Positions 33,773 through 43,600 of a stretch of DNA of 64,000 nt are shown here, one piece after another. The position numbers and the translations under genes are program-made. The notes under the pieces are model-generated. The model searched no databases, was not told where the DNA came from, and worked only from the letters and a program-made list of their open reading frames with translations. This stretch comes from Streptomyces avermitilis MA-4680 = NBRC 14893 (lineage in GTDB: Bacteria > Actinomycetota > Actinomycetes > Streptomycetales > Streptomycetaceae), in the NCBI RefSeq assembly GCF_000009765.2, contig NC_003155.5, forward strand, positions 8,742,001-8,806,000. The letters run 5' to 3'. Numbering within the stretch: position 1 is the stretch's first letter; each line of letters begins with the position of its first letter.

Positions 33773-34962
33773 GAGCCTCGTACTCCGGGCACGGCCGACT
33801 CGGCCGTCAGTGTTTCGAGGCGGTCGGCGGCGGACTCGCTGCCCCCCGCGGCCCGGAAGGACTCCCCGACGGCCTCGGCCGCCTTCCGGTGGCCCTGAGC
33901 CGGATCGAGGACGGCCTCGACGGCCGCGCCGATCCTCGCCGCGTCGGCGCGGCCGAACCGCAGCCGTACCCCGGCGCCCGCGTCCACGACCTGGGCGGCC
34001 ACGATCGGCTGGTCGTCACGGATCGGCGCGACGACGAGCGGGACCCCGTGCCACAGGGCCTCGCAGACGGTGTTGTGCCCGGCGTGACAGACCACCGCGT
34101 CGAGCCGTTCCAGCAGGGCGAGTTGAGGAACGTACCGGCGTACGAGGACGGTGTCGGGCACCGGGTGCTCGACCACCCCGCCGGGATCGACGAGCACGGC
34201 CCGCACCCGGTCCGCGATCCCGCCCAGCGCCTCGGCGGCCGCGTTCAGGAAACGGGCGCCGGCGTCGTTGTTGGCCGTGCCGAGGCTGACGAGGACGGTG
34301 GGCAGCGCGGAGGCCTCCAGCCACTCCCAGGGGAAGTCGTCGGGGCCCGCCGGGCGGGCGGCGACGGACGGCCCCACCAGCCAGACCCGGTCCGGCAGTT
34401 CCACCGGGCCGAGCAGCGCGCGCGTGGTGTACGCGAGCACCCCGTGCGGAGAGAACCGCGGATCCGCGGCGCCGGCGCCGCCCGTGATCCGGCGGCGCAG
34501 CTCCCCGAGCAGACCGTCGAGCCAGGCCGCGACTTTGGGCATCCCGGCCAGCGGGTCGACCAGTTCGGCGGACGTGGTGGCCGAGGTCACCCAGGGCCGC
34601 CCGAGCGACTCGGCGACCAGCGCGCCCGCCACCGCCTGCTGGTCGCAGACGACGACATCGGGATCGTACGCCTCGATCGCCGCCCGCACCCCGGGCGCCA
34701 TGGCGTCCGCCAACGGGACGAGGAAGCTCTCCCAGAGGAACTGGAAGGCGGCCGGTCCCTTCAGGCCGGCGGGCCGGGAAAGACCGTCCTCGGGCAGCGC
34801 GCAGGGGAAGACGACGGCGTCCGCCCCCGCGAGACCGCGGACCAGTTCCGGATGGCCCGCCCAGGCGATGTCGTGCCCGCGGGCCGCGAGGGCCGCCGCG
34901 GTGCCCACGGCCGGGTTGACGTGCCCGACCAGCGGGGGCACCACGAACAGGAATCGGCCCAT
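33769..34962 (-). CDS. GT1-family glycosyltransferase (MGT/UGT-like)
   Basis: A 397-residue GT-B enzyme. The N-domain starts with GRFLFVVPPLVGHVNPAVGT, the usual HxNP acceptor-side opening of macrolide/flavonoid-type glycosyltransferases. The C-domain carries VVCHAGHNTVCEALWHGVPL, then APIRDDQP, the donor-nucleotide signature of GT1. These enzymes transfer an activated sugar to a hydroxyl group of small molecules or lipids. The ATG follows the hydrolase stop with no gap and overlaps the transporter start by 4 nt. Context suggests glycosylation of the PKS-derived lipid. No dedicated sugar-nucleotide genes are present, so a common donor such as UDP-glucose is likely. Confidence 0.92.
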   Translation of the reverse strand: MGRFLFVVPPLVGHVNPAVGTAAALAARGHDIAWAGHPELVRGLAGADAVVFPCALPEDGLSRPAGLKGPAAFQFLWESFLVPLADAMAPGVRAAIEAYDPDVVVCDQQAVAGALVAESLGRPWVTSATTSAELVDPLAGMPKVAAWLDGLLGELRRRITGGAGAADPRFSPHGVLAYTTRALLGPVELPDRVWLVGPSVAARPAGPDDFPWEWLEASALPTVLVSLGTANNDAGARFLNAAAEALGGIADRVRAVLVDPGGVVEHPVPDTVLVRRYVPQLALLERLDAVVCHAGHNTVCEALWHGVPLVVAPIRDDQPIVAAQVVDAGAGVRLRFGRADAARIGAAVEAVLDPAQGHRKAAEAVGESFRAAGGSESAADRLETLTAESAVPGVRGS

Positions 34963-35766
34963 CTAGCGGGCCTCCCGCAGCGCGAGCGCCTCCTGGCCGA
35001 GCAGCCAGTCGCGTACGAGGGCGTACGTCTCCTTGGTGGCCTCCACCAGCACCGAGTGGCCGAGACCGGGCAGCACGACCGTACGGCAGCGCGCCAGGGA
35101 CGCTTCCAGCATCCCGGTCTGCGCGGCGAGCTTGGACGCGCCGCCGAACACGGCGAACACCGGGCAGCGGATCGCGGACAGGTCGTCGTCGAGGAGAGAG
35201 CTGAGCGGGATCTCCTGGGCGAGGGCGGTCTCGTCCAGCACCCGGCCGGCCGCCCGGAACGGCCGGGCGTTGCGCTCGCCCGGGTTCTCCCGCAGCCACT
35301 CCTTGACCTCTCGGACCACCAGGCCGCCCTCCTCGCCGACCAGGCCCTCGTACATGCTCTGCGCCCAGGCCCGGCCCGGCGGCTCGGCCTCGATGGCGAT
35401 GACGCTGGCGACCCGCTCGGGGTGGGCGGCGGCCATGGCGTACGCGATCGCCCCGCCGAAGGAGTTGCCGACGAGGTGCACCGGGCGGTTCACCGCCAGT
35501 GCGTCGAGCAGTGCGTCGAGGTCGCGGACGAAGTCCTCCATGCGGTAGCCGGTCGGCGGCCGGGAGGTCTTGCCGTGCCCGCGCAGGTCGTACATGACGA
35601 CGTCCATGCCGTCCTCGGCGAGCTGCGGCGCGAGGCTGAAGTAGTAGCTGGCGAGGCTGTCGATGAGCATGCCGTGGATGAGCACCACGACGGGGCGCGG
35701 GACGTCACCCGGCCCACCCATGCGCTGGACGTGTACGTCGATGCCGTTCACCCGCAGGGTCGCCAC
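34963..35766 (-). CDS. Alpha/beta hydrolase, candidate chain-release or acyl-transfer enzyme
   Basis: A 267-residue alpha/beta hydrolase: oxyanion loop VVLIHGMLIDSLAS, YDLRGHGKTSRPPT, nucleophile elbow VGNSFGGAIAYAMA (Ser about 103) and terminal GLGHSVLVEA catalytic His. The two PKS proteins lack a thioesterase domain, so this enzyme is the best candidate for releasing the finished chain from the ACP. It starts 2 nt after the free ACP stop and abuts the glycosyltransferase start. A lipase-like or acyltransferase role is the alternative. Confidence 0.88.
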   Translation of the reverse strand: MATLRVNGIDVHVQRMGGPGDVPRPVVVLIHGMLIDSLASYYFSLAPQLAEDGMDVVMYDLRGHGKTSRPPTGYRMEDFVRDLDALLDALAVNRPVHLVGNSFGGAIAYAMAAAHPERVASVIAIEAEPPGRAWAQSMYEGLVGEEGGLVVREVKEWLRENPGERNARPFRAAGRVLDETALAQEIPLSSLLDDDLSAIRCPVFAVFGGASKLAAQTGMLEASLARCRTVVLPGLGHSVLVEATKETYALVRDWLLGQEALALREAR

Positions 35767-35768
35767 CG

Positions 35769-36098
35769 TCAGCCCACCTCCGCGACGGCGAGCGACCCCA
35801 CCACATAGCCGACGAGGTCACCGACGGTCAGCGCGATGATCTCCTCGAGACCGCGGTCGGCCATGAACGCGGCGAAGTTGACGCGCTCGCCGTAGAACTC
35901 GCGCAGCTGGGCGGAGAGAGTGACGAGGTCGATGCTCTCCAGCTCCAGGTCGTCGTGGAAGGACGTGTCCAGGGTGATCTCGGAGTCGTCGAGCCCGTAC
36001 TCCTCCAGCACGGTGCGCAGGATGGCCGAGAGGTCCGCGAGCACGGTCGCCTCGTCCGGGGCCGACCGCGGTGCGGGGCCTTCGAGTTCAGTGGTCAT
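35769..36098 (-). CDS. Discrete acyl carrier protein
   Basis: A 109-residue ACP: a helical N-terminal half (VLADLSAILRTVLEEYGLDD) followed by the phosphopantetheine attachment region DDLELESIDLVTLSAQLREF, where the serine of ESID takes the place of the classical DSL serine, and helix III. The four-helix size fits. ATG 36098 overlaps the PKS-B stop by 4 nt (ATGA). Two other ACPs lie within PKS-A; this one may carry a starter, a finished chain, or a substrate for the hydrolase and glycosyltransferase. Serine activation would use the phosphopantetheinyl transferase of PKS-B. Confidence 0.9.
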   Translation of the reverse strand: MTTELEGPAPRSAPDEATVLADLSAILRTVLEEYGLDDSEITLDTSFHDDLELESIDLVTLSAQLREFYGERVNFAAFMADRGLEEIIALTVGDLVGYVVGSLAVAEVG

Positions 36099-39000
36099 CT
36101 TCGCTCTCCTGAATCGTTGACGGCCGTCCAGGCCACGACGTACTCCTTGCCGGGCTGTCCGGACGGCCGGGGGATGGTCAGCGAGGAGTGCCGCACGCGG
36201 TACTCCTCGCCCGCGACACGGACGCTCACCACGGCGCCGTCCGCCGCCGTGATCTCGAACTGCTTGGGCGCGCCGCCCAGTCCGGTGCCGCGCGCCTTCG
36301 CGACGGCCTCCTTGGCGGCCCAGAAGCGGGTGAACCAGAGTCGTTCGGGGGCTCCTCGCGGAGCCTGGGCGAGGGCTCGGAGCAGCTCGCGTTCCGGCGG
36401 GGCGAGGGCGACGGCGAGGGTGCCCTCGGGACGGTCGGTCACTTCCTCGATGTCGATGCCGCAGGGCCCCTCGGTCCTGGCCATCGCCACGGCGCTCTCG
36501 CCGCGGTGGGCGATCGAGACATGCAGGGCGGGCAGGGTCCGGCCGTAGCCGCCGGTCACGAAGGGGCGGCCCGTCGGGTCGTTGCCGACCCGCACTTCGG
36601 CGGGGAAGACGGGGCCCGCGCCGCCGTCCCACATCAGATGCCGTACGGCGTCCTTGACGGCGATCCTGCCGAGCAGCCACTGCCGTCGGCCGCGCGGTGC
36701 GTGCGCCGCGTACCGCTCGCGCTCCTCGCCCGCCAGGATGTTCCGCATGATCAGCTCGCGGGTGGCCAGATCGGGCCACTCCTCGTGGACCAGCGCCCAG
36801 CCGCCCGGCTGCATCCGGGACAGGGTGTGCCGCTCGGGCTCCCGGTCCACCGCGCGGATCCGCGGGTTGCTGTCGAAGCGGCGGTCCTGCCAGCCGGTGA
36901 ACTCCGCCCACACCCGGCCCCGGTACACCAGCTGCATATCGGCTTCGAGCGTGGCGTCGGTGACCGAGGTGATCCGGATCAGGCACTCCAACCGCTCCCC
37001 GGGGGCGGGGTGCGGGCCGTGGAAGCGGATCTCCTTCATGCCGACCGGGAACACCGTGGTGCGCACCGGCAGCCTGGACATGATCCAGTAGCCGAGGAGC
37101 TGTCCCACGTTGTCCAGCAGGGCGCCCGGCGCGGGCGGGCAGACGAGCACCCCGCGCACATGCCGTTCGCCGACCGCCGTCAGTTCGCGCACGCCCTGGA
37201 AGCGCGGTCCGTGGAACATCCAGCGGCGCGAGTACAGCTCCGCGGCCGTCAGCTCGGGCTTCTCCTCCGCCGCGGCCGGGAAGGTCCAGGGCTCCGCCGG
37301 GGCCGGGAAGGCCCAGGGCGTGGCAGGCGCTGACCGCCCCTGGTCGGCGGCGAGTTCGACCACGGCCTGCGCGTACGAGCCGAGCGACGCGGTGACCCGG
37401 TCCGGGCTCTCGGGGACGATCCGTACCGGGATGTCGACCGCCGGAGTGGCCGTCACCCACTGGTGCAGCCGTACGTCGTGGACGGCCACCGCCCGGCGGC
37501 CGGGGGCGGCCCGTTCCGCGAAGTCCATCAGATGGGCGATCACGGTGGTGCCGGGGACCACGGGCCAGCTGTCGGCGGGGTCGGCCCGGTCGGGCTGCTT
37601 GAAGAAGCAGTGGTCGAGGAGGTACGGCATGGTGTCGACGGACACGTGAAGGGTGGTGTCGAGGGGGCGGGGCGCGGGGGGCTCCGTCGTACGAGGGCCG
37701 GGCACCGCGGTCGTACGTGAGCCGGGCGTGGCCCGGGTGTGGTGGGTCGCCGCCGCGGCCCCGGGCCTGCGGCGGCCCGCCGACACCACGTCCGAGGCGA
37801 GCGCCGTCGCGTCCCGCAGCAGCGCGGACAACTCAGCTCCCAGCAGGCCCTGTTCGCCGAGGGTGCCGTGGTCGCCGTGGTCGCCGACGTCCCGGGGTGG
37901 TGGGGTGGCCGGGGCGCGGCGCGGGGCCAGCGCGGCGCTCACCCGGTGGCGGGTCTCCGCGTCCAGGGAGACGTTCGCTCCGCCGAGGTCCAGCCGGACC
38001 GGCCGGCGGCCGGTGCGCGCGGGTGCGGCGGCCGCCCTGCCCAGCAGCGGGGAGAGGTCCGAAGCCGCCCCGTCCGCCCACAACGCGCTCGCGACACGGT
38101 GGAGTTGGGGCAGGCCCGAGCGGTTCGGGGAGTGCGCGGCGACCACGAGGTGCGCACGGCCGTGCAGGGTGTCGCCGATGAGCGAGCCGAGGTGTCCGGC
38201 GCCGAGCTGGACGAAGGCGCGGAAGCCCGCCGCGTACATCGTGTCCACCAGCGGCCGGAAGCGGACCGGCTCCAGCAGATGGCGGACGAACAGGTCGCGG
38301 ATCGCCGCCGGTTCCTCCGGGTACGGGGCTACGGTCGTCGCGGACCACAGTGGCAGCGCGGCCGGGTGGAGGGTGTAGGTCTCGGCCGCCTTTCTGATCG
38401 GGCCGAGGTAGGGCTCCAGCATCGGGGTGTGGAAGCCGGAGCGGAACGGCAGGATCTGCGAGATCAGTGCCCGGGACCGGAACACGTCGACGAGTGCGGC
38501 GACGGCGGGCTCCGGGCCGCAGATCATCGACTGGTTGGGCGCGTTGTCGTGGGAGAGGACCACGTCCGTGCGCCCGGCCAGCTCCGTCAGCACCTGCTCG
38601 GCGGGGGCGCCGATCGCGGCGAAGGCGAGCCCGGGAACGCTCAGCGCGTCGGGGTCGAAGCCGGCGAGGAAGGCGTCGACCTCGTCCGGTGCGTGGATTT
38701 CGGCGGCGGCCATCGCGGTCCACTCGCCCAGGCTGTGTCCGGCCAGCGCGTCGGGTGCGACGCCGAGCCGGCGCAGCGCCGCGTCGAGGAGCCGGCCGAG
38801 TTCGAAGACGCCGGTGCCCTGCCGGCCCACGTCGCCCACGGTGGCGTCGGCGACGGCCCGCGACCAGGGCAGCCCGAAGTGCCGGGCGACGTCCTCGGAG
38901 TTGGGCACGAACTCGGCCTCCAGGCCGGGGAAGACGAAGGCGAGCTTGCCGCCGCCGGGCCCCAGCAGCGGGCTCGGCACGAACCACACGTCGCCCCGGC

Positions 39001-40666
39001 CCCGCCACCCGTCGCCCTTCGCGACCGCCTTGCGGGCCAGCGCCAGCCGTTTCGCGGTGGGCCCGACGACGGCGAGCCGCACCGGATCGGCGGCGGGCGC
39101 CGGCGCGCGTTCGTCGAGACCGGCGGCGAGGATCGCGGAGTCGTCGCGGTCCAGCAGCGCGGCCATCGCCTCGGGTGTCGGCGCGGTCAGTCGCAGCACC
39201 CGCTCCGGCTCGTAGACCTGGGCCGCCCTCGTGACCGCCACCTGTTCCAGCACCACATGCGCGTTGATGCCGCCGAAACCGAAGGCGTTGACGGCGGCCC
39301 GGCGCACGGGCTGCCGGTCGTCGGCGGGCCAGGGCCGGGCGGCGCTGATGGGGGCGAACCGGGTGCGGGCCAGCGCCGGATGCGGCTCGTCGCAGTGCAG
39401 GGTCGGCGGCAGCACCCCGTGGTGGACGGCGAGGGCGGCCTTGATCAGCCCGGCGATGCCCGCGGCGGGCATGGTGTGGCCGATCATCGACTTCACCGAG
39501 CCGATGACGGCGCCCGGTTCGTCGGCGGTCGCGTCCTTCGGTGGCGGCCCGAACACCTCGGCGAGCGTGGCGAGTTCGGCGCCGTCGCCGGCCGGGGTGG
39601 CGGTGCCGTGCGCCTCCAGGAGCCCGATCGAGCCGGGTGCCGCCGGGTCGAGCCCGGCGGCCTGCCAGGCTTGACGGACCGCGCGGACCTGGCCGCCGGA
39701 GTCCGGCGCCATGAGACTGGTCGTACGTCCGTCGGAGGCGACGCCGGTGCCGGTGATCGCGGCGTAGATCCGGTCGCCGGCGCGCTCGGCGTCGGCGAGC
39801 CGCTTGAGGACGACGACGCCGGTCCCCTCGCCGATCAGCACCCCGTCCGCGCCTTTGTGGAACGGCCGGATGCGCTCGCTCGGCGAGAGCGCGCCGAGTT
39901 GGCTGAACACGCTCCAGAAGGTGATGTCGTGACAGTGGTGCACACCGCCCGCCAGCATCACGTCACACCGTCCGTCCGCGAGTTCGCGCACGGCGTGGTC
40001 GACGGCGATGAGCGAGGAGGCGCAGGCGGCGTCCACGGTGTACGCGGGGCCGCGCAGGTCGAGGCGGCCGGCCAGCCGGGAGGCGGCGAGGTTGGGTACG
40101 AGCCCGATCGACGACTCCGGCGCCTCGGGGCCGAGGCGGTCGGTGAACGCCTGCCGTACGGCCTCCAGTCGGTCCGCGCCGAGGTCGGGCAGCAGCTCGC
40201 CCAGGGTGCGTACGAGCTGGCTCGCGGTCCGCACTCGCTGGTCGAGCCTGACCAGGCCGGGGGTGAGGTAGCCGCCGCGGCCGAGCACCACACCGACCCG
40301 GTGCCGGTCGGCGGGCAGCCGGTCCGCGCCGCCCGCGTCGGCGAGGGCCTGCGCGGCCACCCGCAGCGCGATGAGCTGGTCGGGCTCGGTGGCCGGCACC
40401 GCGGCCGGCATGATCCCGAACTCGGTGACGTCCACCTCGGCCAGCTCGTCCACGAAGCCGCCGCGCCGGCAGTAGACCCGGTCGGCGCGGGGCTCGGCGC
40501 CGGGCGCGTAGTGCTCGTCGGCGTCCCAGCGGCCGGGCGGGACGTCGGTGATGGCGTCGACGCCGGAGACCAGGTTGTGCCAGTACGTGGCGAGGTCGGG
40601 GGCGCCGGGGAAGAGCACCGACATGCCGACGATGGCGATGGGTTCGGCGCGTCCGGGGGTGGTCAT
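36095..40666 (-). CDS. PUFA-synthase-like PKS, KS-AT-DH-PPTase
   Basis: About 1523 residues. KS (about 10-470) has Cys in DAACASS, His in EAHGTATP and GHTMPAAG, all intact. AT (about 575-860) has GHSLGE and GFHTPML, the FH pair of malonyl-type ATs. A double-hotdog dehydratase (about 1005-1270) carries LLDHCFFKQ and VVPGTTV. A C-terminal 4'-phosphopantetheinyl transferase (about 1300-1505) has GIDIEEV and FWAAKEAVAKARG. Together these resemble PfaC/PfaB and enediyne-type iterative synthases. No ACP or KR is present; these are on PKS-A. ATG 40666 follows GTG 40672, which overlaps the PKS-A stop as GTGA; either may start the protein. Confidence 0.93.
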   Translation of the reverse strand: MTTPGRAEPIAIVGMSVLFPGAPDLATYWHNLVSGVDAITDVPPGRWDADEHYAPGAEPRADRVYCRRGGFVDELAEVDVTEFGIMPAAVPATEPDQLIALRVAAQALADAGGADRLPADRHRVGVVLGRGGYLTPGLVRLDQRVRTASQLVRTLGELLPDLGADRLEAVRQAFTDRLGPEAPESSIGLVPNLAASRLAGRLDLRGPAYTVDAACASSLIAVDHAVRELADGRCDVMLAGGVHHCHDITFWSVFSQLGALSPSERIRPFHKGADGVLIGEGTGVVVLKRLADAERAGDRIYAAITGTGVASDGRTTSLMAPDSGGQVRAVRQAWQAAGLDPAAPGSIGLLEAHGTATPAGDGAELATLAEVFGPPPKDATADEPGAVIGSVKSMIGHTMPAAGIAGLIKAALAVHHGVLPPTLHCDEPHPALARTRFAPISAARPWPADDRQPVRRAAVNAFGFGGINAHVVLEQVAVTRAAQVYEPERVLRLTAPTPEAMAALLDRDDSAILAAGLDERAPAPAADPVRLAVVGPTAKRLALARKAVAKGDGWRGRGDVWFVPSPLLGPGGGKLAFVFPGLEAEFVPNSEDVARHFGLPWSRAVADATVGDVGRQGTGVFELGRLLDAALRRLGVAPDALAGHSLGEWTAMAAAEIHAPDEVDAFLAGFDPDALSVPGLAFAAIGAPAEQVLTELAGRTDVVLSHDNAPNQSMICGPEPAVAALVDVFRSRALISQILPFRSGFHTPMLEPYLGPIRKAAETYTLHPAALPLWSATTVAPYPEEPAAIRDLFVRHLLEPVRFRPLVDTMYAAGFRAFVQLGAGHLGSLIGDTLHGRAHLVVAAHSPNRSGLPQLHRVASALWADGAASDLSPLLGRAAAAPARTGRRPVRLDLGGANVSLDAETRHRVSAALAPRRAPATPPPRDVGDHGDHGTLGEQGLLGAELSALLRDATALASDVVSAGRRRPGAAAATHHTRATPGSRTTAVPGPRTTEPPAPRPLDTTLHVSVDTMPYLLDHCFFKQPDRADPADSWPVVPGTTVIAHLMDFAERAAPGRRAVAVHDVRLHQWVTATPAVDIPVRIVPESPDRVTASLGSYAQAVVELAADQGRSAPATPWAFPAPAEPWTFPAAAEEKPELTAAELYSRRWMFHGPRFQGVRELTAVGERHVRGVLVCPPAPGALLDNVGQLLGYWIMSRLPVRTTVFPVGMKEIRFHGPHPAPGERLECLIRITSVTDATLEADMQLVYRGRVWAEFTGWQDRRFDSNPRIRAVDREPERHTLSRMQPGGWALVHEEWPDLATRELIMRNILAGEERERYAAHAPRGRRQWLLGRIAVKDAVRHLMWDGGAGPVFPAEVRVGNDPTGRPFVTGGYGRTLPALHVSIAHRGESAVAMARTEGPCGIDIEEVTDRPEGTLAVALAPPERELLRALAQAPRGAPERLWFTRFWAAKEAVAKARGTGLGGAPKQFEITAADGAVVSVRVAGEEYRVRHSSLTIPRPSGQPGKEYVVAWTAVNDSGERR

Positions 40667-40668
40667 GG

Positions 40669-43600
40669 TCACCAGCCCGAGGCGGTGTACACGACGGCGG
40701 TGTCGCCCTCGGGGCCCCAGGCCAGCTCGCGCAGCAGGCTCATGGTGCCCTCGTCGGGGTCGATGAGCCGGATGCCGCGGGCGGCGTAGTGCCGCATCAG
40801 CTCGGGGGTGACCATGCCGTGGTTGCCGTCGCCGGTCGGTGCCCACGGGCCCCAGTGGACGGTCAGCCCGCGGCGGCCCGCCCCGGCGTCCGCCCAGCGG
40901 GTGCCGAGGGTCTCCAGGGCGTCGTTGGCGGCGGCGTAGTCGGACTGGCCGCGGTTGCCGAGGGTCGCGGCGATGCTGCCGAACAGCACGGCGAACCGCG
41001 GCCCGTCCGGCAACTCGCTGATCGCGTCCAGCAGTTCACGGGCGCCGTCGGCCTTCGTACGGAACACCCGGTCGTACGACCGCGGGCTTTTCTCCGCGAT
41101 CAGCTTGTCCTCGATCACGCCCGCCGCGTAGACGACGGCGTCGAGTCTGCCGTGCTCGGCGTGGATCTCCTTCACCGCCCGGCGCACGGCGTCGCCGTCC
41201 AGCGCGTCCACGGTGCGGTAGCGGACCTCGGAGCCGAGTGCGGCGAGCCGGCGCAGCGTGCCACGCACCTCGCGCTCGGCCTGGATCCGGCCGATCGCCC
41301 GTTCGATCTCGGCGGGCACCCGCAGGCCGCCCGCGATGAGCGCGGCGCGCAGTTCGCCCGTGGTGACCGCGGGGGCGAGGGCGGGGTCCTCGGCGCCCTC
41401 GGGCAGGGCGGTGCGGCCGAACAGTTCGATCCGGCAGCGGCAGGCGGCGGCCAGGGTCGCGGCGAACCGGGCGGTGATCCCGCGGGCGCCGCCCACCAGC
41501 AGCACGACCGAGTCGGTGTCGAGGCCGAGCGCGGCGGCCTCGGCCGCGCCGTCACCGGCCGGGCCCGCGCCCGTTCCGCCGAGCAGGCCCAGGCCCTCCT
41601 CGGCCATGCGCAGTCCGCGACGGGTGCCCGGGGAACGTAGCACCACCGGCTCCCGGTCGTCGGCGGTGAGTTCGGCGACGAGACCGGCGGCGATGTCCTC
41701 GGGCGCGGTGCCGGGGGCGTGCTCGACGACCCGGGCCACCGTGTCGGGGTACTCGCGCGCCACGGAGCGGAAGAAGCCGCGCAGTCCGGCGGAGGTGCCT
41801 GAGGCCAGCACCCAGCGTGGGTTGCCCGCCAGCACCTGTCGGTAGACGGGGAAGGTGTCCGGCAGGACGGGTGGGGCGTCCGGCGCGACGAGGTGGATGA
41901 GGCCGTCGAACTTCTCGTCGGCCGGGGGCTCGTCGGCGGTGAGCGCGTGGGCGCCGTGCGCGGTGAGGCGGGCGGTCAGCGCGTCGGCGACGGGTCCGGT
42001 GCCGAGGAGCAGGAAGTTCCGGCCCGTCAGCCGGTCGCCGGTGGGCGCGGGCTCGGCGGGGGCGAGGTCGAACTCCCGCATCACCAGGCGCTTGGGCGCC
42101 ACGACCAAGGGCTCTGCGCCGGCCGGGGCGGACTGCGGGGTGGCTGCCGGGGTGACTTCCGGGGCCCTGGCCTCGGCTGCCTCCCCTCGGGCACCCGCCA
42201 CCAGCTCGGCGATGCTCGCGGCGGTGCGTGCCTTCGCCAGTTCTTCCACGTCGGTGTCGGCGGTGGTGGTGAGGCCGAGTCGGGCGGCGAGTTCGCCGGC
42301 GATTTCGGCTCGTTTGATGGAGTCGACGCTGAGGTCGGCTTCGAGGTCGAGGTCGGGTTCGATCATGTCGACGGGGTAGCCGGTGCGTTCGCCGATCACG
42401 TCGAGCACGAGTGCGAGGACGGACTCGGCGGTCGGTGCGGGGCCCGCGGCGGGAGCGGGGGCCTGGGCAGCCGGGGCCGGGGTGGGAACGGCGCCCGGTC
42501 CGGTGACCCGCTCGACCAGCGCGGTGATGGCGGCGGCGGTGCGTGCCTTGGCGAGTTCTTCCACGTCGGTGTCGGCGGTGGTGGTGAGGCCGAGTCGGGC
42601 GGCGAGTTCGCCGGCGATTTCGGCTCGTTTGATGGAGTCGACGCTGAGGTCGGCTTCGAGGTCGAGGTCGGGTTCGATCATGTCGACGGGGTAGCCGGTG
42701 CGTTCGCCGATCACGTCGAGTACGACCGAGAGCACCGAGCCCCCGGCGGGCTCGGCCACGGCAGCCACGGCAGCCGGTGCGGCGGGCGGCGCGGTCACGG
42801 TGACGGGGGCGTCGGCGTACGTGACCGGGGCGTCGGCGTACGTGGCCGGGGCGGCGGCCGGGGCCGGGGGCCGTACCGCCGGATCCGCACCGAGATACCC
42901 CAGCATCACATCCCGCTGAGCCGCGATCATCTCCCGGCTCGTCCGCAGGAACTCACTGATCAGGGCCTCGGAGCCGGTGGCTGCCACCGGTCCGGCCGAG
43001 GTGCTGTGGGTCACGAGGGCCTCCGGGACGCGCTCGGCGGGATGGAGTGCGGCGGCGGGGATCGCGCCGTCCGCCGTGCGGATCAGATGGCCGTCGACGG
43101 TCCACGCGGCGCGCACCCGGCGAGGTGCCCGGGCGGCGTCGACCGCGCCCCGGCCCTGGAAGAGCCACGAGGTCCTGACGTCCACACCGGCGACGGCCAG
43201 TTGGGCGAGCGCGGCGAGGAATCCGACGAGACCGGTGTGCCGGCCCTTCTCCAGGGCGACCGTGCGGTGCGGCCGGTCGCCGAGGACCGTGCCCACCAGC
43301 CGGGTCAGCACCGAGCCGGGGCCGGCCTCGACGAAGACCCGGGCCCCGGCCTCGTACATCGCCTCGATCTGGTCGGCGAACCGGACCGGTGCGCCGATCT
43401 GGGCGGCGAGTTCGGCCCGGATCGCCTCGGGGCTCTCCGGGTAGCGGGCGGCCGTACGGTTCGACCAGACCGGGAAGTCGGTCGCGCCGACCGGGACGTC
43501 GGCGAGCACCTTCGCGAAGGCCTCGCCCGCCGCCGCGACCAGCGGGCTGTGGAACGCGCAGGCGACCGGGATGCGCTTGGCGCCCAGGCCCTGGGCGCGC

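Noticed and set aside
37739..40789. 1016-codon plus-strand open frame opposite PKS-B
   Set aside because: Antisense mirror of KS/AT coding sequence; no motif or ribosome site.
42218..42720. Insertion sequence or transposon repeat
   Set aside because: The repeated DNA is coding ACP sequence in frame within PKS-A, with no transposase or inverted ends.
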